Below, piece by piece: positions 28,151 to 37,779 of a stretch of DNA of 41,735 nucleotides. A program made the translations under genes and the position numbers. Numbering within the stretch: the first letter of the stretch is position 1; every line of letters starts with the position of its first letter. The notes beneath the pieces are model-generated. The model was not told where the DNA came from. It worked only from the letters and a program-made list of their open reading frames with translations, and ran no database searches. The stretch is from Nautiliaceae bacterium (GTDB lineage Bacteria > Campylobacterota > Campylobacteria > Campylobacterales > Nautiliaceae), in assembly GCA_027063865.1 (NCBI GenBank), contig JAMOQT010000036.1:1-41735 (forward strand), given 5' to 3'.

Positions 28151-28344
28151 GGGAGTGAAATTATACTAAACGATTCTTAAAATATGCTTAAAATAAAAAA
28201 TTGACTAGTTTTAAGAAAATTATACAAAACACAAAACACTTTTACATTCATCTTTCTTTTCCTCCTCTTCCCTGATACTAAAAATTAGATTGGTGTTTTT
28301 GTAAAATTTTTGTATTGTTTATATGAATTAATGTTCATTTATTG

Positions 28345-28366
28345 AAATGTCAATGTATTGACATTT
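28345..28366. promoter_or_regulatory. Perfect 10+2+10 palindrome upstream of MCP gene, candidate operator
   Basis: AAATGTCAAT-GT-ATTGACATTT, 60 bp upstream of the ATG at 28426. Confidence 0.5.
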
Positions 28367-28425
28367 AAAATAAAAAGTGTTAGTATTTTTTTAAGTGTTT
28401 TTTTACTAAATCTAAAAGGGAAATA

Positions 28426-30393
28426 ATGAATATCGGCACATTAACACTGCGTAAACTGATGGCGGTTATTTTTATAAGTATGGTTATTGTAGGTATAAAT
28501 ATAGGAAGGGAAACTTATAGTCAGATTGTGTTTATAAACAATAACCATAAGCTCGAAACGCTTATCGATTTAAGTAAAAAATTAAGCGAACTTATTCACG
28601 AAACACAGAAAGAAAGAGGGATGAGCGCTGGTTTTTTAGGCTCAAAAGGTAAAAAATTTGCAACTATGCTGCCTAAACAAAGAATGCTTACGGATGAAAA
28701 AATAAAATGTTATAAAGAATTTATAAAGGAAATAGATTTTTCCGACTTTCCTCCTGAACTTAAAGAAAAAGTTGATGAGCTAAATTCATATCTTGATAAT
28801 TTAGAGTCTATGAGAAACAAAGTTACAAATCAGGAAATTTCATTTAAAGAAGAGGTTAAATGGTATACGGCAATGAATAAAGTGGTCCTTGACGCTATTG
28901 CAAAAACTGCAAAACTGGCACCAGATAAAACAATAGCGCTGGATTTGAATTCATATACCAACTTTTTAAAAGCAAAGGAAAGAGCTGGGATTGAAAGGGC
29001 TGTGGGAAGTGTTATTTTCGGTAAAGACAAGGCTACGAAACCTCTTTTAATAAAATTTGTAAAACTTATAACCGAACAGAAAACTTATACCGATGCATTT
29101 TTGGCAACGGCTAATGAAACAATGACAAAAATGTATTTTGAAACTGTAAAAAAACCTCCTTTTATTAAAGTGGAAAATTACAGAGAGCTTATTCTCTCAA
29201 AAGAATCCGGCTATAATGTAAATCCTGAAATATGGTTTAAAACTATAACTGAGAAAATCAACCTTTTAAAACAGATGGACGATAAAATAGCCGATATTAC
29301 AAAAAAAGATTTAAGCAGACTTTCAAGTGACGCTGTCATATATATTGCTTTGGGTATTTTGGCTTTGATATTATTGATAGTAACTTTTGTATCGGCTTAT
29401 ATTCTTTCTAAAAAACTGCATGAAACGGAAGAATTTATTTATGAATTGACAAAAAGCAAAAATCTATCCGCTAACATTAATATTGACGACATTACCGAAT
29501 TTAAAGAAGTAAAAGAAGCGCTAAGGAAATTTTTAGATTTGGTAAGAGAGTTTATTGTTAATTCTAAAAACAGTGCCGAACAAAATAAAAACGCTGTTGA
29601 AAGATTAAAAAACTCATTTAAAAATATCATTAATGAAATAGTAAAACAAAATAATATAGTAGATAATACATACTCAAAAGCAAATAATTTAAGTAGTAAA
29701 ATTGTAGAGGAAAGCGAAAATTTAGAGAAAATCAAACAGTTTATGCATGAGACGTATGAAAGTCTTTCAAAGGCAACGGATACGATTCAAAACACCATTG
29801 AAGATATTAGGAAAAATGCAGAAAACGAAAACGAGCTTGCGGCAAAATTAAACACCCTCTCAGATGAAGCTCAAAATGTAAATAATGTTTTAAGTGTTAT
29901 AAAAGAGATTGCGGACCAGACTAATCTGTTAGCGCTCAATGCTGCAATTGAGGCTGCAAGGGCGGGAGAGCATGGAAGAGGATTTGCCGTGGTTGCTGAT
30001 GAGGTTAGAAAACTTGCCGAAAAAACGCAAAAAAGTCTTGGAGAAATAGGCTCTACCATAAATGTGGTAATTCAGGAAATAATGGATACTAGTGCGCAGA
30101 TGCAGGAAAGCTCAGCACATATAAATGAACTCTCTTTAAAAACAGGTGATATACAGGAAGATATAAATTTGATTTCACAAAAATTGAATGAGGCTATTGA
30201 TAATGTAAACCGATTTGCAGAAGAAATAGGTATTATTGTAAAAACGATGAAAGAATTTATGAATGATATGAAAGAAGTTGAGAATATTTCTGATTCTAAT
30301 AAAGATAAAATTATTCAAAACGAAAAAAATATAGAAGAAATTGAAAAAATCGCAAATAAAATTTTAGAGGAAATTAAACAGTTTAGATTTTAA
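28426..30393 (+). CDS. Methyl-accepting chemotaxis protein with NIT-type periplasmic sensor domain
   Basis: [19 protein letters not shown] (NIT motif), two TMs, signalling tip [50 protein letters not shown]. Confidence 0.93.
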   Translation: MNIGTLTLRKLMAVIFISMVIVGINIGRETYSQIVFINNNHKLETLIDLSKKLSELIHETQKERGMSAGFLGSKGKKFATMLPKQRMLTDEKIKCYKEFIKEIDFSDFPPELKEKVDELNSYLDNLESMRNKVTNQEISFKEEVKWYTAMNKVVLDAIAKTAKLAPDKTIALDLNSYTNFLKAKERAGIERAVGSVIFGKDKATKPLLIKFVKLITEQKTYTDAFLATANETMTKMYFETVKKPPFIKVENYRELILSKESGYNVNPEIWFKTITEKINLLKQMDDKIADITKKDLSRLSSDAVIYIALGILALILLIVTFVSAYILSKKLHETEEFIYELTKSKNLSANINIDDITEFKEVKEALRKFLDLVREFIVNSKNSAEQNKNAVERLKNSFKNIINEIVKQNNIVDNTYSKANNLSSKIVEESENLEKIKQFMHETYESLSKATDTIQNTIEDIRKNAENENELAAKLNTLSDEAQNVNNVLSVIKEIADQTNLLALNAAIEAARAGEHGRGFAVVADEVRKLAEKTQKSLGEIGSTINVVIQEIMDTSAQMQESSAHINELSLKTGDIQEDINLISQKLNEAIDNVNRFAEEIGIIVKTMKEFMNDMKEVENISDSNKDKIIQNEKNIEEIEKIANKILEEIKQFRF

Positions 30394-31558
30394 TAACAAA
30401 TTTTTTAAAAATTTCCCCTCTTTGTTTATATCCGCTGAACTGATCAAAACTTGCACAAGCAGGGCTTAAAAGTGCTACAGATTTATTGTCGTGCAGTTTT
30501 GATATTTCATTTACTGCGTTTTTAAGCTCACCGCTTATCCGGTGTTTGATGTTGAACTGTTCTGCAAATTTTTTAAAAACAGACGTATCTTTACCTATAA
30601 TGAAAAGTATTATATCAAGGTTTTTCATATATTTAAAAAGGTTTTCAAAATTCTGTCCCTTGCCGTCGCCGCCTAAAATAAGTAATATTTTTTTATCTTT
30701 GTATCGTTTCAGAGCGTTTAGGGTTGCGTCTATGTTTGTGGCTTTTGAATCGTCAACCCATATTCTGCCTTTAGAATCTTTAAACTCTTCAAGTTTGTGC
30801 GGGTCTATTTTAAAACCGCTTAAATTTTTTTCTTTTAAAAACAGTATTTTATAAACAGCTTTTGCAAGAAGTTCGTCAAGCAGGAAAGGCATTTGAAATT
30901 CTTTTGTTTCAAATCCGAAATATTTGATTAAATCCCTTTCGTTTTCGTAAAGTATTTTAAACGCCTGTGTCTTGGTATCAAGGTTTTTTGGCATTATTAC
31001 CACATCTCTTTCGGTCATTCTTTTAAGGGGCGAAAGTTTTGCTTTGACATATTCTTCAAAACTTCCGTGCCATGAAATGTGATCTTCCCTCAGAGGCAGG
31101 ATTAAAAAAATATTAGGTTTTGCATATTTGGTGTAGTAAAGTTGAAAGCTGCTTGTTTCCACAATCCAAAAATCGGCGTTTTTATTCATATTTGCCAGAG
31201 GAATGCCGATATTTCCGCCAATGTCGGCATTATATGTTTTTAGTAAATGATATGTCATTTGAGTGGTGGTGGTTTTGCCGTTTGTGCCTGTTATCCATAT
31301 CTGAAAAGGTGCATATTCATAAAAATAGTCAAATTCGCTTATTAAATTTTTTGCTTTTTTAATAAGCAGATGGGTTGGAGGAATTCCGGGCGATGTTATT
31401 TCAAGAATTGATTTTTCGGGGTTGAATTCTTTTGAAGGTAAAAGCTTGTTTCCATATTTATCGAACGAAGCTTCTTTAAAACTGTCGTCAAATATATGCC
31501 ATCCTCCGCTTTTTGCTATCGCTTTTGTTGTAAGGCCGTAACCAAACAGTGATTTCAT
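30383..31558 (-). CDS. murD: UDP-N-acetylmuramoylalanine--D-glutamate ligase
   Basis: [73 protein letters not shown]. Confidence 0.96.
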   Translation of the reverse strand: MKSLFGYGLTTKAIAKSGGWHIFDDSFKEASFDKYGNKLLPSKEFNPEKSILEITSPGIPPTHLLIKKAKNLISEFDYFYEYAPFQIWITGTNGKTTTTQMTYHLLKTYNADIGGNIGIPLANMNKNADFWIVETSSFQLYYTKYAKPNIFLILPLREDHISWHGSFEEYVKAKLSPLKRMTERDVVIMPKNLDTKTQAFKILYENERDLIKYFGFETKEFQMPFLLDELLAKAVYKILFLKEKNLSGFKIDPHKLEEFKDSKGRIWVDDSKATNIDATLNALKRYKDKKILLILGGDGKGQNFENLFKYMKNLDIILFIIGKDTSVFKKFAEQFNIKHRISGELKNAVNEISKLHDNKSVALLSPACASFDQFSGYKQRGEIFKKFVIKI

Positions 31559-32466
31559 TGGTTTAAATAACCTTTAAGAAGTTCTCCTAAATCTGAATCA
31601 AGTTTTATGTTTAAATACGGAAATTTTTTCTTATCAAAATTTATATTTACAAATTCCACATCTCCTAATCTTTTTTTGATTTCATTTTTAAATTCCGTAA
31701 GAGTTGAAATGTTATCGACAAGCACACCTTTAACTTTTGTTGCTATAAATATTTTTCCATCGGCATATTTTTTTAATTTATCAACCGATATGTTTCTGTC
31801 TTTTGCCACCGTTTTTAAGAAATTGTCGTATGTCGGAAGCAGGAGGTTGTTCATGATATATTCTTTTTGGGCAGGTGAGGCTTTTTTAAATAATGAAATC
31901 GGTTTTTTGTATTTTCCGACCGTAATATCGTCTTCTTCGACTCCTAATTTTTTGGCAAGTTTACCTATTACGTAATGCGGCATTATAACGCCTATGCTTC
32001 CTACAACTGCGTTTTTGTTAGCGACTATCGGTTTAATTGCGCTTATAATGTAATACCCGCCGCTTGCCGCCATGCTTTCAACATAAACGTTTACTTTTTT
32101 GGTTTTGTTTAGGAATTTCAGGTATGCGTTAAATTCATCACTGGCACTCGGACTGCCTCCCGGCGTGTTGAATATCAAAAGAAACTCTTTGCATTTTTTG
32201 TCTTTTTTGAGCCGGTCCATTTTATTCATTATTTTATGGATGTAGTCCACCGTAATTGTTTTATTGATGTTAATTACCGCAACATAAGGTTTTGCAGATG
32301 ATATTTCGGGTTTTAAGGTTTTTTTTAAAAAGACACCAAGAGCCGCCAGTTCGGCCATAATTAAGAGTATTACGCCAAAAAGAATTACTTTTTCCTTAAG
32401 GGCTTTAATTTTAAATATTTTAAGTTCGGCTTTTAGTTTTTCGTTTTCTGCATTGTAGTTTTCCAT
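31555..32466 (-). CDS. sppA: S49-family signal peptide peptidase SppA-like
   Basis: N-terminal TM; LLIFNTPGGSPSASDEF, VYVESMAASGGYYIISAIKPIVANKNAVVGSIGVI. Confidence 0.92.
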   Translation of the reverse strand: MENYNAENEKLKAELKIFKIKALKEKVILFGVILLIMAELAALGVFLKKTLKPEISSAKPYVAVININKTITVDYIHKIMNKMDRLKKDKKCKEFLLIFNTPGGSPSASDEFNAYLKFLNKTKKVNVYVESMAASGGYYIISAIKPIVANKNAVVGSIGVIMPHYVIGKLAKKLGVEEDDITVGKYKKPISLFKKASPAQKEYIMNNLLLPTYDNFLKTVAKDRNISVDKLKKYADGKIFIATKVKGVLVDNISTLTEFKNEIKKRLGDVEFVNINFDKKKFPYLNIKLDSDLGELLKGYLNQ

Positions 32467-32479
32467 AATTACTCCAAAT

Positions 32480-32806
32480 TTATAATTGAGATAATATTAA
32501 TTCGTCAATTTCTTTTTCAGTTAAATTTGTGATTTGGCTTTTGTCATAAATATATAACAGATGTAATTCTTTTTTAGTTATTTTTAAATAAGTAATAAGT
32601 CTATACCCTCCGCTTTTACCTTTATTTTTATCGCTGTTTTTTATTCTAGCTTTAAATATATTGGATTTTAATTCAATACCTAAATCATCTTTTGTAGTAA
32701 CTGAATTTAAAAAATTATAAACCTCTTCATTTATATGTTTATATTTTTTTGAAAGTTTTTTTACTGCTTTTATATATAGAGATTGCTCGATTATTTGTAG
32801 TTTCAT
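32480..32806 (-). CDS. RelE/HigB-like toxin
   Basis: IKNSDKNKGKSGGYRLITYLKITKKELHLLYIYDKSQITNLTEKEIDELI, typical RelE-like pattern; overlaps upstream partner ORF. Confidence 0.75.
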   Translation of the reverse strand: MKLQIIEQSLYIKAVKKLSKKYKHINEEVYNFLNSVTTKDDLGIELKSNIFKARIKNSDKNKGKSGGYRLITYLKITKKELHLLYIYDKSQITNLTEKEIDELILSQL

Positions 32807-33021
32807 AGTTCTAGTTCTATATATTTATCTGTTTTTACTCCTTTAGAGTTTTTTACATCCTCTAATGTTTTATGAAAGTTTTTTATATCGTATAATATTT
32901 CTTTTTCATAATCATTATGTAATACTTTATATTCTTTGAGTATTCCGTCTTTTTTAAAAAGTTCTAAAAACTCAAAAAAAATTTCTGATTTAATATCATT
33001 TACACTAATTTTCAATTCCAT
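32803..33021 (-). CDS. Putative antitoxin partner of the RelE-like toxin
   Basis: 72 aa ORF with 4-bp overlap with the toxin gene; no antitoxin family recognised. Confidence 0.55.
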   Translation of the reverse strand: MELKISVNDIKSEIFFEFLELFKKDGILKEYKVLHNDYEKEILYDIKNFHKTLEDVKNSKGVKTDKYIELEL

Positions 33022-33206
33022 CTTTATCCTTTTTTATATATTTGTTGCTTAAAGTAATATGTGCCCGTATATGCCATACGTCGATTAATAATGTAAAACA
33101 ACTAGTAAAAATAAATTTTTTTCATTTCATGTATAAAAGGTTTTATCTTGTTTTCGTTAATTATATCAATTTTTTATATAATTTTTCCATCAATTTTTAT
33201 ACTTTC

Positions 33207-34262
33207 TCACCTTATTTTAATTGATAAAATCGCTATGAGATTTGTAATTAAAGCAATTATCCAAAATCTTATGGTTATTTTGTTTTCTTTCCAGCCCAAC
33301 TCTTCAAAATGATGATGAATAGGCGCCATTTTAAATACTCTTTTTTTTCTTGTTTTGTAGCTACCAACTTGTAAAATTACCGATACGGTTTCCAAAATAA
33401 ATACAAACGCAATAAAAACAAGCAGAATTTCGTTTTTGGACATAACCGCTAAGAATCCAACCAAAGCACCAAGCGGCAAACTTCCGCTGTCTCCCATAAA
33501 AATTTCCGCCGGGTTTGCGTTATACCATAAAAATCCAAGAAGCGAGCCGATAAATGCAAATACAATAATAGTAAGTTCTCCAACTCCTAGTTCAAAAGGG
33601 TAAAAAAGATATGAGCTGAATTTATAGTTTCCTATAATATACAAAAAAATACCGAGCGTAAACAGTGAAAAAATAGAAGGGACCGATGCAAGACCGTCAA
33701 GTCCGTCGGTTAAATTTACTGCATTACTCATAGCTACAATTATAAACGCCCAGAAAACAATCGCAAAATACCCCATATCGACAATCGGTTCTTTGTAAAA
33801 AGGAATATATAAATTTGTATCAAATCCGATTTTAACCAACAGATAAGAAATAATGAGCGCACCGATCCATTGCAGTATAAATTTGGCTTTTGCACTGAGC
33901 CCCGCTTTATTGGAAGAGCCTTTTATTTTTCTAAAATCATCAATAAAACCCAAGACGGCAAAATATATCACCATAAAAAGTGCAAGTAAAACATATTTGT
34001 TAAATTTTGCGGTAATCAAAATAGAAACAACAGAAGCCGCTGTAAAAACAAGCCCGCCCATGGTTGGAGTTGAATCTTTTTCTTTATGGTTATCGGGAGC
34101 GAGTTCAAAAATCGGTTGAGTCGCTTTGGATTTTGCCCATTTTATAAATTTGGGCATAACTGCAAGTGTAATAATAAATGATAAAAAGAAAGCCAGTATT
34201 GCCCTGAAAGTAATATAATGTAATATGTTTATATGAAACAGTTCGTAAAAATAATATAACAT
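33207..34262 (-). CDS. mraY: Phospho-N-acetylmuramoyl-pentapeptide-transferase
   Basis: [61 protein letters not shown]. Confidence 0.98.
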   Translation of the reverse strand: MLYYFYELFHINILHYITFRAILAFFLSFIITLAVMPKFIKWAKSKATQPIFELAPDNHKEKDSTPTMGGLVFTAASVVSILITAKFNKYVLLALFMVIYFAVLGFIDDFRKIKGSSNKAGLSAKAKFILQWIGALIISYLLVKIGFDTNLYIPFYKEPIVDMGYFAIVFWAFIIVAMSNAVNLTDGLDGLASVPSIFSLFTLGIFLYIIGNYKFSSYLFYPFELGVGELTIIVFAFIGSLLGFLWYNANPAEIFMGDSGSLPLGALVGFLAVMSKNEILLVFIAFVFILETVSVILQVGSYKTRKKRVFKMAPIHHHFEELGWKENKITIRFWIIALITNLIAILSIKIR

Positions 34263-34300
34263 TGTGGACCTTTTTTGGGTAAAATTTTATCATAAAAAAG

Positions 34301-34344
34301 AAAAGGAAAAGAAGAGGTAAAGAAAAGGAAGAGAAGAGGTAAAG
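34301..34344 (+). repeat. 22-bp purine-rich tandem repeat x2 between mraY and fabG
   Basis: AAAAGGAAAAGAAGAGGTAAAG followed by AAAAGGAAGAGAAGAGGTAAAG (one mismatch). Confidence 0.75.
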
Positions 34345-34376
34345 AAAAAGTGGAAAAATTATATAAAGGAGCATAA

Positions 34377-35120
34377 ATGACTTTTAGCGGAAAAAATGTA
34401 TTGGTTACTGGTGCAAGTAGAGGAATAGGAGCTGAAATAGCCAAAGTTTTAGCGGGATACGGTCTTAAGGTGTGGATTAATTATAAAAGCTCTGCGGAAG
34501 CTGCGGACAGGGTAAAAGAAGAAATTGAAGCAAACGGTGGAGATGCGGCGGTAATCGGATTTGACGTAAGCGATGAAAAAGCTTTTGTGGAAGCGGTTAA
34601 AACAATTATTGATAGCGACGGTGAACTTAGTTATCTTGTAAATAATGCGGGAATTACTAACGATAAACTTGCCATGAGGATGAGTGTTGAAGATTTTAAA
34701 AAGGTAATTGATGCAAACTTGACTTCAACATTTGTTGGATGCAGGGAAGCATTGAAGGTTATGAGCAAAAAAAGGTTCGGTGCAGTAGTAAACGTTGCAA
34801 GCGTGGTGGCTGAAGCAGGAAATATGGGACAGGCAAACTATGTGGCAAGCAAAGGCGGAGTGATTGCAATGACTAAAACATTCGCACTTGAGGGTGCCGC
34901 TAGGGGAATTAGATTCAACAGCGTTACACCCGGATTTATCGATACTGACATGACAAAAGATTTGCCTGAAAAGGTAAAAGAGGAAATGCTAAAAAGAATT
35001 CCTTTAAAAAGATTTGCAAATCCAAAAGAAGTTGCAAATGCAGTTGCGTTTCTTTTGAGTGACGAGGCAAGTTATATTACCGGTGAAACATTAAAGGTAA
35101 ACGGCGGTATGTATATGTAA
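34377..35120 (+). CDS. fabG: 3-oxoacyl-[acyl-carrier-protein] reductase
   Basis: NVLVTGASRGIGAEIAKVLA, NNAGITNDKL, YVASKGGVIAMTKTFALE, NSVTPGFIDTDMT. Confidence 0.96.
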   Translation: MTFSGKNVLVTGASRGIGAEIAKVLAGYGLKVWINYKSSAEAADRVKEEIEANGGDAAVIGFDVSDEKAFVEAVKTIIDSDGELSYLVNNAGITNDKLAMRMSVEDFKKVIDANLTSTFVGCREALKVMSKKRFGAVVNVASVVAEAGNMGQANYVASKGGVIAMTKTFALEGAARGIRFNSVTPGFIDTDMTKDLPEKVKEEMLKRIPLKRFANPKEVANAVAFLLSDEASYITGETLKVNGGMYM

Positions 35121-35181
35121 CTTTCACATTTTTGTTAATTTATGCTAAAATGGCAAAAATAAAAAAACTAAAGGAGAAATA

Positions 35182-35415
35182 ATGGCATTATTTGATGAAG
35201 TAAAAGAAGTTATCGTTGAGCAGTTAAACGTTGCTCCAGAAGAAGTCAAACCTGAGGCTAAATTTGTAGAAGACCTTGGTGCAGATAGCCTTGATGTTGT
35301 TGAAATGATTATGGCGCTTGAAGAAAAATTTGAAATCGAAATTCCTGACAGCGAAGCTGAAAAAATCCAGACAGTCCAAGACGTAATCGATTATATCGAA
35401 AAAGCTAAATCTTAA
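35182..35415 (+). CDS. acpP: Acyl carrier protein
   Basis: [46 protein letters not shown]. Confidence 0.98.
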   Translation: MALFDEVKEVIVEQLNVAPEEVKPEAKFVEDLGADSLDVVEMIMALEEKFEIEIPDSEAEKIQTVQDVIDYIEKAKS

Positions 35416-35470
35416 TTTTTCCCTTTTTTAGGGATTTGGATTTATAAAATATCCGAAATCATCGCTGAAT

Positions 35471-35535
35471 GCGTAAAGCTGAAAGCTGAAAGCTAAGGAT
35501 AAAAGCTTTGTGCTTTAAGCTTTGTGCTTTTAGCG
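35471..35535. repeat. Heptad-repeat hairpin between acpP and fabF
   Basis: Left aaagctg|aaagctg|aaagcta; right agctttg|tgcttta|agctttg|tgctttt|agcg. Confidence 0.75.
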
Positions 35536-35571
35536 TTTGCATAAGCAAACATAATTATTGAAAGGAAATAT

Positions 35572-36792
35572 ATGAGAGTTGTTGTAACCGGAATAGGTAT
35601 GATAAATGCGCTCGGTCTTAATAAAGAAGAAGCGTTTGAGAATATTATTGCCGGAAAAACAGGGATTGAGAGAATTACACATTTTGATCCTGAAGGGTTC
35701 GGTTCTCAAATAGCTGGTGAAGTTAAAAATTTCGACCCAAAAACCGTAATGAATCCCAAAGATGTTAAAAAAGCGGACAGATTTATTCATTTTGGTATGG
35801 CTGCCGCAAAAGAAGCAATGGCGGACAGCGGACTTAGCGAATATGACGGAGAAAGATTCGGTATTTCAGCGGCAAGCGGAATAGGAGGACTTACTAACAT
35901 TCAAAAAAACTCCGTAATTTGTGAAACAAGGGGACCAAGAAGAATATCACCGTTTTTTATTCCAAGTGCACTTGTAAATATGCTTGGTGGATTTGTATCA
36001 ATAGAATACGGCTTAAAAGGCCCTAACCTTTCAAGCGTAACGGCATGTGCGGCAGGGACTCACGCAATAACCGAAGCGTTTAAAACTATAAAGCTCGGAC
36101 TTGCGGATAAAATGATGGTTGTAGCGGGCGAGGCTGCAATCTGTGAAGTAGGTGTTGGCGGATTTGCGGCAATGAAAGCCCTTTCAACAAGAAACGATGA
36201 CCCTGCTCACGCTTCAAGACCTTTTGATGCAAAAAGAGACGGTTTTGTAATGGGTGAAGGGGGTGCTTGTTTAATACTTGAAAAATATGAAGATGCAGTA
36301 AATAGAGGCGCTAAAATTTACGGCGAAATTATAGGAATTGGTGAAAGCGGTGACGCTAATCATATTACAACTCCCGCACCCGGGGGCGAAGGTGCATACA
36401 GGGCGATGAAAATGGCTTATGAAATGGCAGGTGAGCCGAAAATAGATTATGTAAATGCGCACGGAACGTCGACTAAATACAATGATTTGTATGAAACCAT
36501 GGCACTTAAAACACTTTTCGGAGGCAAAGAAAAAACCCCTCCTGTAAGTTCGACAAAAGGTGCTACAGGGCATTGTCTAGGTGCTGCCGGAACGATAGAA
36601 GCCGTTATTACCCTAATGGCGATGGATAAAAATATAATGCCTCCGACCATTAATTATGAAGAACCGGATCCTGAATGTGATTTGGATTATGTGCCAAATC
36701 AGCCAAGAGAAGCGGAAATAAATATAGCTATGAGTAATTCTTTCGGATTTGGCGGTACAAACGGAGTTGTAATCTTTAAAAAAGTAAAATAA
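35572..36792 (+). CDS. fabF: 3-oxoacyl-[acyl-carrier-protein] synthase II
   Basis: RVVVTGIGMINALG, SSVTACAAGTHAITEAF, YVNAHGTSTKYND, KGATGHCLGAAGTIEA. Confidence 0.97.
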   Translation: MRVVVTGIGMINALGLNKEEAFENIIAGKTGIERITHFDPEGFGSQIAGEVKNFDPKTVMNPKDVKKADRFIHFGMAAAKEAMADSGLSEYDGERFGISAASGIGGLTNIQKNSVICETRGPRRISPFFIPSALVNMLGGFVSIEYGLKGPNLSSVTACAAGTHAITEAFKTIKLGLADKMMVVAGEAAICEVGVGGFAAMKALSTRNDDPAHASRPFDAKRDGFVMGEGGACLILEKYEDAVNRGAKIYGEIIGIGESGDANHITTPAPGGEGAYRAMKMAYEMAGEPKIDYVNAHGTSTKYNDLYETMALKTLFGGKEKTPPVSSTKGATGHCLGAAGTIEAVITLMAMDKNIMPPTINYEEPDPECDLDYVPNQPREAEINIAMSNSFGFGGTNGVVIFKKVK

Positions 36793-36801
36793 AGGCGTAT
36801 T

Positions 36802-37734
36802 TTGGCGGTACTTGATTTTGAAAAAAGAATAGAAGAACTTAAAGAACAGATTGATGTCGCTAAAATCAAAGGCGACTCTCACGCTGTTTCAACTTTGGAA
36901 AAAGAACTTAAAAAAGAGATAGAAAAAACTTTTAAAAATTTAACTCCTTATCAGAAACTTCAGCTTGCACGTCACCCTGACAGACCCCATGCAATTGATA
37001 TTATTAATTTAATAATGGAAGAAAAAATTGAACTTCACGGGGACAGGGAATTCAGAGACGATGCCTCTATAGTCTGTTATATCGGATTGATAGGCGGGAT
37101 TAAATGCGTTGTTATTGGTGAGGAAAAAGGCAGAAACACAAAAGAAAAATTGGCCAGAAATTTCGGTATGCCTCATCCTGAAGGGTACAGAAAAGCGCTA
37201 AGAGTTGCAAAACTTGCAGAGAAATTCGATTTGCCTATATTGTTTTTAGTAGATACGCCCGGTGCGTTTCCCGGAATAGGAGCTGAAGAGAGGGGACAGA
37301 GTGAAGCTATTGCCAGAAATCTTTTTGAACTTTCACGCATTAAAACCCCGACCGTTTCTGTTGTCATAGGGGAAGGGGGAAGCGGCGGCGCTTTGGCAAT
37401 AGGGGTTGCCGATAAATTTGCAATGCTTAAATATTCGGTGTTTAGCGTTATTTCACCTGAAGGATGTGCGGCTATTTTATGGGGTGACAATTCAAAAGCC
37501 GAAGCGGCTACTAAGGCCCTTAAAATTTCAGCAGAAGAGCTTAAAGAATTGGGACTTATAGATGATATAATTGATGAACCTTTAGAGGGTGCGCACAGGG
37601 ATTATGAAACTACGGCTAACAATATTAAAAATTATTTTATTGAAAAAGTTAATGAGCTAAAACAGTTGACCAAAGACGAACTTCTTCAAAAAAGATTTGA
37701 AAAATACCTAAACTACGGAAGCTTTAACAAATAA
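36802..37734 (+). CDS. accA: Acetyl-CoA carboxylase carboxyltransferase subunit alpha
   Basis: [77 protein letters not shown] start. Confidence 0.97.
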   Translation: MAVLDFEKRIEELKEQIDVAKIKGDSHAVSTLEKELKKEIEKTFKNLTPYQKLQLARHPDRPHAIDIINLIMEEKIELHGDREFRDDASIVCYIGLIGGIKCVVIGEEKGRNTKEKLARNFGMPHPEGYRKALRVAKLAEKFDLPILFLVDTPGAFPGIGAEERGQSEAIARNLFELSRIKTPTVSVVIGEGGSGGALAIGVADKFAMLKYSVFSVISPEGCAAILWGDNSKAEAATKALKISAEELKELGLIDDIIDEPLEGAHRDYETTANNIKNYFIEKVNELKQLTKDELLQKRFEKYLNYGSFNK

Positions 37735-37779
37735 AATTAGTAGGCAGCTGTTCCATTAACCCTCAACTATTGACCATTC

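Noticed and set aside
27941-28180. 79-aa plus-strand ORF ending GAQGRNRTADTGIFSPLLYRLSYLGG
   Set aside because: It is the antisense of tRNA-Phe plus the edge of MITE copy 2; a well-known spurious ORF type over tRNA genes.
30486-30854. 122-aa plus-strand ORF
   Set aside because: Antisense to murD; shadow ORF.
37173-37490. 105-aa minus-strand ORF
   Set aside because: Antisense to accA; no independent coding evidence.
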